Assembly (NCBI GenBank): GCA_002389175.1
Contig: DGNZ01000108.1
Span: forward strand, 1-11,087
Direction of reading: 5' to 3'
DNA: 11,087 bases
Source: Rhodospirillaceae bacterium UBA4479
GTDB taxonomy: Bacteria > Pseudomonadota > Alphaproteobacteria > Rhodospirillales > Casp-alpha2
Shown here: positions 1 through 6,611 of the stretch, piece after piece
Layout: every line of letters begins with the position of its first letter
Numbering within the stretch: position 1 is the stretch's first letter
The notes under the pieces: model-generated
Database searches by the model: none
The model's input: the letters and a program-made list of their open reading frames with translations, nothing else
What the model was told of the DNA's origin: nothing
Position numbers and translations under genes: made by a program

Positions 1-4
1 AAAG

Positions 5-80
<76 letters not shown>

Positions 81-185
81 ACACTTTTTGGAGCGTGCCT
101 CGCGGCAAAATGCGTCTTGGGGACGCGCGCTCCTGTATCTTTTACCGGGCCGGACATTACGAATGCAGCCCTTGGCGATCAAGCT

Positions 186-215
186 AAAATGCGGTCCCCG
201 ATCGGTGGGCACCGC
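186..215 (-). terminator. Possible intrinsic terminator of the FYDLN-acid gene
   Basis: On the minus strand a hairpin follows the stop codon of the acidic protein by about 11 nt. The outer arms are 191-195 and 211-215 (5 bp), then comes one C/C mismatch and an inner 3-bp GGG/CCC stem with a 7-nt loop. It is followed on the minus strand by ATTTT. The T run is short, so this may be weak or incidental. Confidence 0.45.
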
Positions 216-226
216 TCGTCACCAGA

Positions 227-580
227 TCAGGTGTCTTCTTTTTCGACTTCGATGTGTTCTTTGACTTCGGCAACGTCATCATCATCATCGTCGTCGTCAT
301 CATCGGGGTCAGGCAGCAGATCATCATCATCATCATCATCAATTTCGAGGAGATCATCATCGTCCTCGTCCTCGTCCTCGTCTTCGACTTCTTCCTCGAC
401 GACTTTGGCGACGACTTTTTTCTTTGGCTCAGCTGCCGGTTGGCGCTTCGGCTTCAATACGGGCTGCGCATCAAAGGTGTGTTCGCATTTCGGACAACAA
501 GCAGGCGACTTATTGAGGTCGTAAAAACGCGCACCACAGCTTGGGCAGGTGAGCTTTTTTCCCAGATCAGTTTTTGGCAC
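227..580 (-). CDS. FYDLN-acid (TIGR02300) family zinc-ribbon protein with poly-Asp tail
   Basis: A small protein of unknown function from a family I recognise by its CxxC...FYDLN...CxxC N-terminus and acidic C-terminus, seen in Alphaproteobacteria. With the start used here it has 117 residues. Cys12/Cys15 and Cys29/Cys32 form a probable zinc ribbon, FYDLN is at 19-23, a basic Pro/Lys linker spans about 40-60, and residues 62-117 are almost all Asp and Glu, with runs of 7 and 10 Asp. The reading frame continues upstream to an ATG at 622, but the GTG at 578-580 is preferred: AGGAG (588-592 on the minus strand) lies 7 nt upstream, and translation from there begins MPKTDLG, as expected for the family. 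Neither the ATG at 622 nor the one at 598 has a good ribosome binding site. It is divergent from aroA. No signal peptide or membrane segment is visible, so it should be cytoplasmic. Nucleic-acid mimicry or basic-protein binding by the tail is speculation. Confidence 0.88.
   Translation of the reverse strand: MPKTDLGKKLTCPSCGARFYDLNKSPACCPKCEHTFDAQPVLKPKRQPAAEPKKKVVAKVVEEEVEDEDEDEDDDDLLEIDDDDDDDLLPDPDDDDDDDDDDVAEVKEHIEVEKEDT
275..388. repeat. Triplet microsatellite encoding the Asp/Glu tail
   Basis: Several short arrays of ATC/GTC/CTC triplets (plus-strand view) lie at about 275-305, 320-342 and 352-388. On the coding minus strand they are GAT, GAC and GAG/GAA codons for residues about 65-102 of the FYDLN-acid protein. 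Because the unit is three bases, gain or loss of copies would change the number of acidic residues without a frameshift. Confidence 0.85.
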
Positions 581-714
581 CGGATCACTCCTGGTCATGT
601 CACATAAATTGAAGTCGGGCATTTGCCATGGTTCACGACGGCTGTCAAAGTCAAAAACACATATGTCTGAGGTTTCTGAACCTTTCTAATGCGCATCTCG
701 GCCTATTCTGGCTC

Positions 715-743
715 TCGAAAGTCGCCCAAAGGCATGCTATGAG
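715..743 (+). promoter_or_regulatory. Candidate sigma-70-type promoter for aroA
   Basis: TCGAAA at 715-720 (4 of 6 to TTGACA), a 17-nt spacer, and TATGAG at 738-743 (4 of 6 to TATAAT) preceded by TG one base upstream (extended -10). It lies about 56 nt before the aroA start. This is a match by eye only; the 219-nt divergent spacer has no better plus-strand candidate. Confidence 0.3.
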
Positions 744-799
744 CCTCTGACATGATCCCGGCGTCTGCTGAAACCAACTTATACAAAGAGCGAATTTAA

Positions 800-2131
800 G
801 TGCCTGCATTACGATCCACCCTATCAAAACCGTTGTCCGGCGCGATCCGCGTGCCCGGCGATAAATCCGTCTCGCACCGATCCTTGATGCTCGCCAGCCT
901 GTGCATCGGCGAAACCGAAATCCATGGATTGTTAGAGGGCGAAGATGTGCTGGCCACGGCCGATGCCATGCACGCCATGGGGTCCGAGGTCACGCAACTG
1001 AGCACCGGGCACTGGCGCGTCGCGGGACGTGGTGTGGGTGGCTTGGCCTCGCCCACTAATGAAATCGATATGGGCAACGCCGGGACCGGGGTCCGGTTGC
1101 TGATGGGCCTGGTCGCGACACACCCGATCACATGCACATTTGTGGGCGACGCGTCGTTATCGCGTCGTCCGATGGAGCGGGTCATGGGACCGCTTCGGAA
1201 ATTCGGTACGGTGTTTGAGGCCCAAGAGGGCGGCTTGCTGCCCATCACGGTGCGGGGCACCGATGATCCGATGCCGATCACATATGAATTAGAAGTCGCC
1301 TCGGCCCAGGTGAAATCGGCGGTGCTGCTCGCAGGATTGAACACGCCCGGCAAAACCACGGTGATAGAGCCGATCCCGACCCGCGATCATACCGAAAACA
1401 TGCTGCGGCATTTCGGTGCCGAGGTGGTGACCGAAACCCGGCCCGAGGGCGGCAATATTATCACCCTGACCGGACAGCCGGAACTGGTGGCCGCCGATAT
1501 CCAGGTGCCGAGCGATATTTCATCCGCCGCGTTCCCGCTGGTGGCAGCATCCATCGTGCCGGGCAGCGACATCACGGTGACGGCCGTGGGGCTGAACCCG
1601 CTGCGGGCGGGCCTGATCGATACATTGCAAGATATGGGCGCAGATTTACAGATTTTGGATCAACGTGTTGAGGGCGGCGAGCCCGTCGGCGATATTCGCG
1701 TCAGAACAGCGGCGCTGCACGGCATCGACGTGCCGCCAGAACGTGCGCCATCGATGATTGATGAATACCCGGTCCTGGCCGTTGCGGCGGCGTGTGCGAC
1801 GGGTACAACGCGCATGACGGGCATTGGCGAGCTTCGGGTTAAGGAATCGGACCGCCTGCAGGCCATGGTCGATGGATTGACCGCAGCGGGCGTCACCGTG
1901 CGCTTTGGCGACGATTGGATGGAAGTCGATGGCAACGGTACACCGCCCCGTGGTGGTATGATGGCGACCGTCGACCTTGATCACCGCATCGGGATGAGCT
2001 TTCTTATATTGGGGATGGTCACTGAGGCGCCGGTCGATATCGATGATGGTGCGGCGATTGCGACGAGCTTCCCTGGTTTTGCCGATTTAATGAATGGCTT
2101 GGGTGCCGATATTCAGGAGACCACCACATGA
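800..2131 (+). CDS. aroA: 3-phosphoshikimate 1-carboxyvinyltransferase (EPSP synthase), class II type
   Basis: Transfers the enolpyruvyl group of PEP to shikimate 3-phosphate, the sixth step of the shikimate pathway, in the cytoplasm. It has 443 residues, as usual for the family. Visible motifs are GDKS (20-23, with Lys22), GNAGTG (92-97), SAQVK (168-172), RDHTE (195-199), the catalytic Asp321 in the DEYP segment, Glu349 in KESDR, and DHR (394-396). The sequence resembles the CP4-type class II enzyme: GDKx, SAQxK and RxHxE are present, but the fourth signature NxTR reads NPLR (266-269). Gly95 occupies the position I align with CP4 Ala100, so the glyphosate tolerance linked to that alanine should not be assumed. 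The start is GTG, chosen because the N-terminus then aligns with the family; the ribosome binding site (AGAG, about 9-12 nt upstream) is modest. The stop overlaps the cmk start by 4 nt, implying translational coupling. Confidence 0.97.
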   Translation: MPALRSTLSKPLSGAIRVPGDKSVSHRSLMLASLCIGETEIHGLLEGEDVLATADAMHAMGSEVTQLSTGHWRVAGRGVGGLASPTNEIDMGNAGTGVRLLMGLVATHPITCTFVGDASLSRRPMERVMGPLRKFGTVFEAQEGGLLPITVRGTDDPMPITYELEVASAQVKSAVLLAGLNTPGKTTVIEPIPTRDHTENMLRHFGAEVVTETRPEGGNIITLTGQPELVAADIQVPSDISSAAFPLVAASIVPGSDITVTAVGLNPLRAGLIDTLQDMGADLQILDQRVEGGEPVGDIRVRTAALHGIDVPPERAPSMIDEYPVLAVAAACATGTTRMTGIGELRVKESDRLQAMVDGLTAAGVTVRFGDDWMEVDGNGTPPRGGMMATVDLDHRIGMSFLILGMVTEAPVDIDDGAAIATSFPGFADLMNGLGADIQETTT

Positions 2132-2763
2132 TCATCGCCGTAGACGGACCCGCTGCTGCTGGCAAAGGCACGTTGTCGCGTAACATCGCCGAAGCCTTTG
2201 ATTTTGCGCATCTGGATACGGGCTCGATTTACCGGGCGACGGCGAAAAAGGTCCTGGATAACGGGATCGATCCCGAAGATGACGCGGCGTGTGCCGACAT
2301 TGCGCGGAATTTGACGGCGGATGACATAACATCTGATGGCCTGCGGACCGAGGCTGTGGGCCAGGCAGCGTCCAAGGTTTCTGCCATTCCCGCGGTGCGC
2401 GCCGCCCTTTTGGATTTCCAACGCGACTTCGCCAACACCCCGCCACACGGCAAAGCCGGTGCGGTTTTGGATGGTCGCGACGTCGGCACCGTGGTATGCC
2501 CCGAGGCCCAGGTGAAGATTTTCATCACGGCGGATACCGAAGTTCGGGGCGAGCGACGCTTTAAAGAGTTGCAGTCTGCGGGTCAAAACGCTATATACGC
2601 GCGCGTTTTAGAAGAGATGAAGGAGCGAGATGAGAGGGATAGTTCCCGCTCGGTAGCTCCGTTAAAACCGGCTGACGACGCCATTGTGATCGATACGGGC
2701 AAGCTAGATGCCCAACAAGTGTTCGATCAGGCGCTAGAGATCATAAGATCCAGGCAGCCCTAA
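2128..2763 (+). CDS. cmk: Cytidylate kinase (CMP/dCMP kinase)
   Basis: Phosphorylates CMP and dCMP with ATP in the cytoplasm, recycling pyrimidine nucleotides from RNA and lipid turnover. It has 211 residues, close to the usual length of about 210-230. The P-loop GPAAAGKGT is at 7-15. DTGSIYR (30-36) and GRDVGT (116-121) are CMP-binding signatures. The lid region RDERDSSRSVAPL (167-179) carries the Arg/Asp pattern of the family. The ATG overlaps the aroA TGA (ATGA), with GGAG 8 nt upstream inside aroA. aroA-cmk-rpsA is a widely conserved order in proteobacteria. No terminator with a T run follows cmk, so readthrough into rpsA is possible. Confidence 0.97.
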   Translation: MIIAVDGPAAAGKGTLSRNIAEAFDFAHLDTGSIYRATAKKVLDNGIDPEDDAACADIARNLTADDITSDGLRTEAVGQAASKVSAIPAVRAALLDFQRDFANTPPHGKAGAVLDGRDVGTVVCPEAQVKIFITADTEVRGERRFKELQSAGQNAIYARVLEEMKERDERDSSRSVAPLKPADDAIVIDTGKLDAQQVFDQALEIIRSRQP

Positions 2764-2927
2764 TAAGATAAATCTCCGATAACAGAACCGCCCACAAATA
2801 GGGTGGCGCTAAAGATAACGCACTCTGTGGTCATGGTGGCCATGGGGAAACTGGGGTTTATCCCTGTTTCAAGACCGTCGGAACCAACCGGCTGGCCAGA
2901 AACGAGAACATAGGAAGATATTTTTAC
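2764..2927 (+). promoter_or_regulatory. rpsA 5' leader with hairpins
   Basis: A 164-nt spacer between cmk and rpsA with no ORF of its own. A perfect hairpin, CATGG-TGG-CCATG, is at 2832-2844. A second possible one, just downstream (about 2845-2865), pairs GGG/CCC and AAAC/GTTT with a 2-nt bulge. A weaker C/G-rich stem lies at 2789-2808. The rpsA ribosome binding site AGGAAG (2912-2917) is imperfect and about 10 nt from the ATG. In E. coli, S1 represses its own mRNA through a structured leader with a poor Shine-Dalgarno. By analogy this leader could serve autoregulation, but that is inference. I could not identify a convincing promoter. Confidence 0.35.
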
Positions 2928-4739
2928 ATGGCTAATACAGACGCCTCGAACGAGGCACCTCCAATGACTGAAGATTTTGCAGCGCTTCTCGATGAACAAC
3001 TGGGTGTAGAAGACAGTGGCTTTGAAGGCCGCGTCCTCAAAGGCACCGTGATCTCCGTGGACAGCGACGTTGTCGTCGTCGACGTGGGCCTTAAGTCCGA
3101 AGGGCGTGTTCCTGTTAAAGAATTTGGCGCTCCTGGCGTCGACCTGGCGATTGCCGCTGGCGACGAAGTCGACGTTTTTGTCGAACGCTACGAAGATCGC
3201 GATGGCATCATCCGCCTCAGCCGCGAAAAAGCACGCCGCGAAGAAGCATGGACCGAGCTTGAGAAGTCCTTCAACAAGGGCGAGCGCGTCAACGGCGTTA
3301 TCTTTGGCCGTGTCAAAGGTGGTTTCATTGTCGATCTGTCCGGCGCCGTGGCCTTCTTGCCAGGCAGCCAAGTCGACATCCGCCCGGTTCGCGACGTGGG
3401 TCCATTGATGAACTCACCTCAGCCGTTCCAAATCCTGAAAATGGATCAGGCGCGCAACAACATCGTTGTTTCACGTCGTGCGGTTCTCGAAGAAACCCGC
3501 TCCGAAGCACGTTCGGAACTGATGCAGAACCTCGAAGAGGGTCAAATCCTCGACGGTGTCGTCAAGAACATCACCGATTACGGTGCGTTCGTTGATCTGG
3601 GCGGCGTCGATGGCCTGCTGCACGTGACCGATATCGCTTGGAAGCGTATCAACCACCCATCCGAAGCGCTGCAAGTTGGCGAAACGGTTAAGGTTCAGGT
3701 GATCCGCTTTAACTCTGAAACACAGCGTATTTCGCTCGGTATGAAGCAGCTTGAAGCTGATCCATGGGAAGGCATCGATGCCAAATACCCAATCGGCGCG
3801 AAACTGCTGGGTCGTGTTACGAACATCACCGACTACGGTGCATTCGTCGAACTCGATGCCGGTGTCGAAGGTTTGGTTCACGTTTCCGAAATGAGCTGGA
3901 CCAAGAAAAACGTCCATCCTGGCAAAATCGTTTCCACCAGCCAAGAAGTCGAAGTCATGGTTCTGGACACAGACCGCGACAAGCGTCGGATTTCCCTGGG
4001 CTTTAAACAGTGCATGGAAAACCCATGGTCGGACTTCCTTACGAAGTTCCCAATGGGCACCGAAGTCGAAGGCGAAATTCGCAACATCACCGAATTCGGT
4101 CTGTTCGTTGGTCTCGATGGCGACATCGACGGCATGGCGCACTTGTCCGATCTGAGCTGGGACAAAACCGGTGAAGAAGCGTTGGCTGACTACAACAAAG
4201 GCGACATGGTAAAAGCCAAGGTCCTTGATGTTGATGTCGAAAAAGAGCGCGTTTCATTGGGCATCAAGCAGTTGTCTGCCGATCCTGTCGGTGGTGCGCT
4301 TGATGGCATCAAGAAGGGCGAAGTCGTTACCTGTACCGTTACCGCAATCACGGACGGTGGTATCGAAGTCAACGTCAACGATGCGATCCCTGGCTTCATC
4401 CGCAAGGGTGACCTGTCTCGTGACCGTTCCGAACAGCGTCCTGACCGTTTCGCTGCTGGCGAAAAAGTCGACGCGAAAGTCACGCAGATTGATAAATCTG
4501 GCCGTCGCCTGACCCTCTCGATCAAAGCCCGTGAGGCCGAGGAAGAGAAGAAAGCGATGAAGGATTATGGTTCTACCGATTCCGGTGCAACATTGGGCGA
4601 CATCTTGGGTGCGGCACTTGCCAACACCCAGGCAGATGAAGCCGAAGCACCTGCTGAAGAGCCAGAAGCCGTTGTTGAGGAAGCACCAGTTGAAGAAGCT
4701 GCTGCTGAAGAAACTAAGCCTGAAGACGACAAGGCTTAA
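2928..4739 (+). CDS. rpsA: 30S ribosomal protein S1
   Basis: Binds mRNA and brings it to the 30S subunit; essential for initiation on structured or weak-SD messages. The 603 residues hold six S1 (OB-fold) repeats at roughly 36-101, 119-184, 205-273, 290-360, 377-447 and 463-534. Repeats 3 and 4 carry a near-identical NITDYGAFV motif and repeat 5 the variant NITEFGLFV. The first two repeats are divergent, as expected for the ribosome-anchoring domains. The C-terminal tail (about 568-603) is Ala/Glu-rich. The start ATG follows AGGAAG at a spacing of about 10 nt. Codon choice is visibly more biased than in the neighbours (many GAA, GGT, CGT, ATC and AAG), fitting very high expression. A strong intrinsic terminator follows. 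Confidence 0.98.
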   Translation: MANTDASNEAPPMTEDFAALLDEQLGVEDSGFEGRVLKGTVISVDSDVVVVDVGLKSEGRVPVKEFGAPGVDLAIAAGDEVDVFVERYEDRDGIIRLSREKARREEAWTELEKSFNKGERVNGVIFGRVKGGFIVDLSGAVAFLPGSQVDIRPVRDVGPLMNSPQPFQILKMDQARNNIVVSRRAVLEETRSEARSELMQNLEEGQILDGVVKNITDYGAFVDLGGVDGLLHVTDIAWKRINHPSEALQVGETVKVQVIRFNSETQRISLGMKQLEADPWEGIDAKYPIGAKLLGRVTNITDYGAFVELDAGVEGLVHVSEMSWTKKNVHPGKIVSTSQEVEVMVLDTDRDKRRISLGFKQCMENPWSDFLTKFPMGTEVEGEIRNITEFGLFVGLDGDIDGMAHLSDLSWDKTGEEALADYNKGDMVKAKVLDVDVEKERVSLGIKQLSADPVGGALDGIKKGEVVTCTVTAITDGGIEVNVNDAIPGFIRKGDLSRDRSEQRPDRFAAGEKVDAKVTQIDKSGRRLTLSIKAREAEEEKKAMKDYGSTDSGATLGDILGAALANTQADEAEAPAEEPEAVVEEAPVEEAAAEETKPEDDKA

Positions 4740-4761
4740 GCCTCTATCGATCTTAAAAATG

Positions 4762-4798
4762 CGGGCGGTTCGGAGAATTTCCGGGCCGCCCGTTTTTT
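4762..4798 (+). terminator. Rho-independent terminator of rpsA
   Basis: The stem CGGGCGG (4762-4768) pairs perfectly with CCGCCCG (4786-4792). Inside it a second stem CGGA/TCCG (4771-4774 with 4780-4783) has a 5-nt loop. It is followed directly by six T (4793-4798) and lies 22 nt after the rpsA stop. This is a textbook intrinsic terminator separating rpsA from sppA. Confidence 0.93.
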
Positions 4799-4803
4799 AT
4801 TTC

Positions 4804-4812
4804 TGCTATAGT
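4804..4812 (+). promoter_or_regulatory. Candidate extended -10 element for sppA
   Basis: TGCTATAGT matches the extended -10 pattern TGnTATAAT at all but one position. It lies right after the rpsA terminator and 37 nt before the sppA ATG. No good -35 box sits at the expected distance (that region is the terminator stem), as is common for extended -10 promoters. The placement supports a separate promoter for the sppA-ihfB-lapA block. Confidence 0.4.
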
Positions 4813-4849
4813 ATTTTGAATTTACTGATTTTGACGGAGCCGATCTGAC

Positions 4850-5785
4850 ATGAGTCCCGGCCTAGAAGGCGATACAATCCTGGCTTTGCGGAAATTACGC
4901 AGGCATTTAACCGTTTGGCGTTTGCTGACCGTGGTTGGTTTTGCGCTGGCTATTTTCATGACCATCCGTGGCGAGACGGGCCTATCGAGCGGGCCACACG
5001 TGGCCGCCGTTGAGGTCGAAGGCATCATCCTCAAAGATCCCGATATGTTGGCGATGTTCGACGAGATCGCAGACGATCCAGATGTTGAAGCATTGATCGT
5101 CAATATTTCCAGTCCCGGTGGGACGTTCGGTGGTGGTGAAGCCTATTTCAAGGCGCTTCGAAACATCTCAAATAATAAGCCCGTCGTCGCGATTATGGGG
5201 GATATGGCCACCAGTGGTGCCTATATGACGGCCATCGCGGCCGATCGCATTTATGCCAGTCGGGGCACGATTACGGGGTCGATCGGTGTGATCATGCAAT
5301 CGGCTAATATCACGGGATTATTGGATAAATTGGGTGTCACACCGGAAATTATCAAAAGTGGCCCGTCCAAGGCTGTGCCCAACCCGATGGAAGAATTAAC
5401 GCCGAATTCCCGCGCGCAGCTGCAAGATATCATCAATGAACTGCAAACGATGTTTCTGCAGATGGTATCAAGCCGGCGCGATAAAACTGTTGATGAGTTG
5501 CGTGCCGTTATCGGCGATGGCCGGATTATGACCGGGACATCTGCGGCTGACGTGGGTTTGATCGATGAAGTCGGCGATGAAAACGATGCGCGGCTTTGGT
5601 TGCAGACCACCCATGATGTGTCGACGGACCTGCCGGTCATCGAATGGGCGATCGAAGATCCGATTGCCTGGTGGCGTGAAGCAGGGGCATCGATGAGTAC
5701 AGCAATATTCGGAAAATCTCTTCTTTCAGAACGACTTACACTTGACGGCATTCTTGCCCTTTGGCACCCTTCATTTAACGAATAA
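4850..5785 (+). CDS. sppA: Signal peptide peptidase SppA, 36K type
   Basis: A membrane-anchored serine protease (family S49) that degrades signal peptides left in the inner membrane after secretion. The 311 residues match the short single-domain form, not the roughly 600-residue E. coli form. One N-terminal membrane segment spans about 22-39, after a basic stretch (RKLRRH, 14-19), predicting the catalytic domain on the periplasmic side. The predicted nucleophile is Ser122 in ATSGAY and the general base Lys174 in GPSK, the Ser/Lys dyad of the family. SSPGG (87-91) and GSIGVI (143-148) are further S49 hallmarks. The ATG follows GGAG (4836-4839) by 10 nt. ihfB starts 42 nt after the stop, so the two are probably co-transcribed. 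Confidence 0.94.
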   Translation: MSPGLEGDTILALRKLRRHLTVWRLLTVVGFALAIFMTIRGETGLSSGPHVAAVEVEGIILKDPDMLAMFDEIADDPDVEALIVNISSPGGTFGGGEAYFKALRNISNNKPVVAIMGDMATSGAYMTAIAADRIYASRGTITGSIGVIMQSANITGLLDKLGVTPEIIKSGPSKAVPNPMEELTPNSRAQLQDIINELQTMFLQMVSSRRDKTVDELRAVIGDGRIMTGTSAADVGLIDEVGDENDARLWLQTTHDVSTDLPVIEWAIEDPIAWWREAGASMSTAIFGKSLLSERLTLDGILALWHPSFNE

Positions 5786-5827
5786 GAATTCTGGGCGAAT
5801 ACCGCGCAGCGGCGGAGGATGATTACG

Positions 5828-6112
5828 ATGACGAAGTCTGAGTTGATCGCGAAATTGGCAGCGGAAAACCCGCGCCTGTATCATCGCGAGGTAGAGCGGA
5901 TCGTATCGACTATTTTCGAAGAAGTCACAGCGGCGCTGTCTCGTGGGGACCGTGTTGAATTGCGTGGTTTTGGTGCGTTTTCGGTTAAGGCGCGGCCATC
6001 GCGTGTCGGTCGCAATCCGCGCACCGGTGAATCGGTAAGCGTCGATGAAAAGTTCATTCCGTATTTTAAAACTGGCAAACAATTGCGCGAGCGTTTGAAT
6101 AACGCCGATTAA
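5828..6112 (+). CDS. ihfB: Integration host factor subunit beta
   Basis: DNA-bending nucleoid protein that pairs with IHF-alpha and acts in recombination, replication and transcription. From the chosen start it has 94 residues, the usual length. MTKSELI at the N-terminus is typical for IhfB, the ELRGFGAFSV segment (45-54) is the HU/IHF core, and GRNPRTG (61-67) includes Pro64, the intercalating proline at the tip of the DNA-binding arm. An upstream in-frame ATG at 5819 directly abuts the ribosome binding site GGAGG (5814-5818), leaving no spacing; the ATG at 5828 has a 9-nt spacing and fits the family, so it is preferred. A 4-bp hairpin (5802-5812) sits just before the SD. The alpha subunit is not in the window. 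Confidence 0.96.
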   Translation: MTKSELIAKLAAENPRLYHREVERIVSTIFEEVTAALSRGDRVELRGFGAFSVKARPSRVGRNPRTGESVSVDEKFIPYFKTGKQLRERLNNAD

Positions 6113-6187
6113 AGATCGCTTTGGTGCGAAAAGGCACCTCATAGATTACCCGGCCGAAAAATCGGTCAAATTATCGGAGAATGTCGC

Positions 6188-6541
6188 GTGAAGCGCATCA
6201 TTTCCTGGATCGTCATGATCCCCTTTGCCATTGTTGTCATCGTCTTTTCAGCTTCGAATCTGGAAAAAGTCACGGTTAATCTGTGGCCGTTACCGCAAGA
6301 AATCACCGTGCCGATGTTCACGATGATTCTGACGGTGTTCATCTTTGGCTTCTTGATGGGCGGGATTGTCGCATGGCTATCTGCGGGGAAAAGCCGCCAA
6401 GCCGCGCGCCAGCAGCGATACCGGGCCGACAAGGCCGAGCGTGAACTGCGATCCCTTTCAAACAAGTTGGACAATCGTAGCCGCGAGGCACAAGAAAATG
6501 CATCGCCTGCCACCGTCTCCGTTCCCACAACCCGGGTCTAA
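6188..6541 (+). CDS. lapA: LapA-domain (DUF1049) inner-membrane protein
   Basis: A 117-residue protein with two predicted membrane helices (about 5-21 and 43-65), a short loop containing NLWPLP between them, and a basic/acidic tail (66-105) likely to form a coiled coil facing the cytoplasm. This layout matches the lipopolysaccharide assembly protein A domain. In E. coli LapA works with LapB in controlling LPS synthesis through LpxC turnover; no lapB gene is seen here, so the function is by family only. The start is GTG at 6188: GGAG (6176-6179) is 8 nt upstream, while the ATG at 6181 is in another frame and too close to the SD. A 6-bp hairpin with an AAAA loop (6152-6167) lies in the spacer after ihfB and lacks a T run. 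The position after ihfB and before pyrF suggests one operon. Confidence 0.85.
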   Translation: MKRIISWIVMIPFAIVVIVFSASNLEKVTVNLWPLPQEITVPMFTMILTVFIFGFLMGGIVAWLSAGKSRQAARQQRYRADKAERELRSLSNKLDNRSREAQENASPATVSVPTTRV

Positions 6542-6570
6542 GCATCACGCCAACAATTTGATGCCCCGGG
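6531..6570 (+). other. Hairpin spanning the lapA stop codon, before pyrF
   Basis: CCCGGG (6531-6536) can pair with CCCGGG (6565-6570), and GCATCA (6542-6547) with TGATGC (6559-6564); a 5-nt bulge on the left strand contains most of the lapA stop, and the loop is 11 nt. It is followed by TTCTT, which is too poor to call a terminator with confidence. It could be a partial terminator, an mRNA stabilising stem or a pyrF leader element. Confidence 0.35.
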
Positions 6571-6611
6571 TTCTTGCCTATCAACGCTTGGGCGGTTAAG
6601 ACGACTGCATC

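Noticed and set aside
117..607. Two plus-strand frames with long serine or isoleucine/valine runs opposite the acidic gene
   Set aside because: They are other-frame readings of the GAT/GAC triplet repeats that encode the Asp tail; they have no ribosome binding site and no family resemblance.
643..648. Consensus TTGACA (minus strand) upstream of the FYDLN-acid gene
   Set aside because: At 17 nt downstream the hexamer is CAAATG, only 2 of 6 to a -10 box, so I do not call a promoter.
670..683. Inverted repeat AGGTT-TCTG-AACCT in the aroA upstream spacer
   Set aside because: Only 5 bp with no further symmetry and no linked promoter boxes; such short dyads are expected by chance.
796..1359. 187-codon minus-strand frame antisense to aroA
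   Set aside because: A shadow of a clearly identified gene, low in complexity, with no SD.
2760..4142. Long minus-strand frames antisense to rpsA (203 and 223 codons)
   Set aside because: They are explained by the strong codon bias of rpsA, which leaves antisense frames free of stops; the encoded sequences resemble no family and lack start signals.
6123..6138. Hairpin GGTGC/GCACC after ihfB as a terminator
   Set aside because: No T run follows, and lapA appears to be read from the same message.
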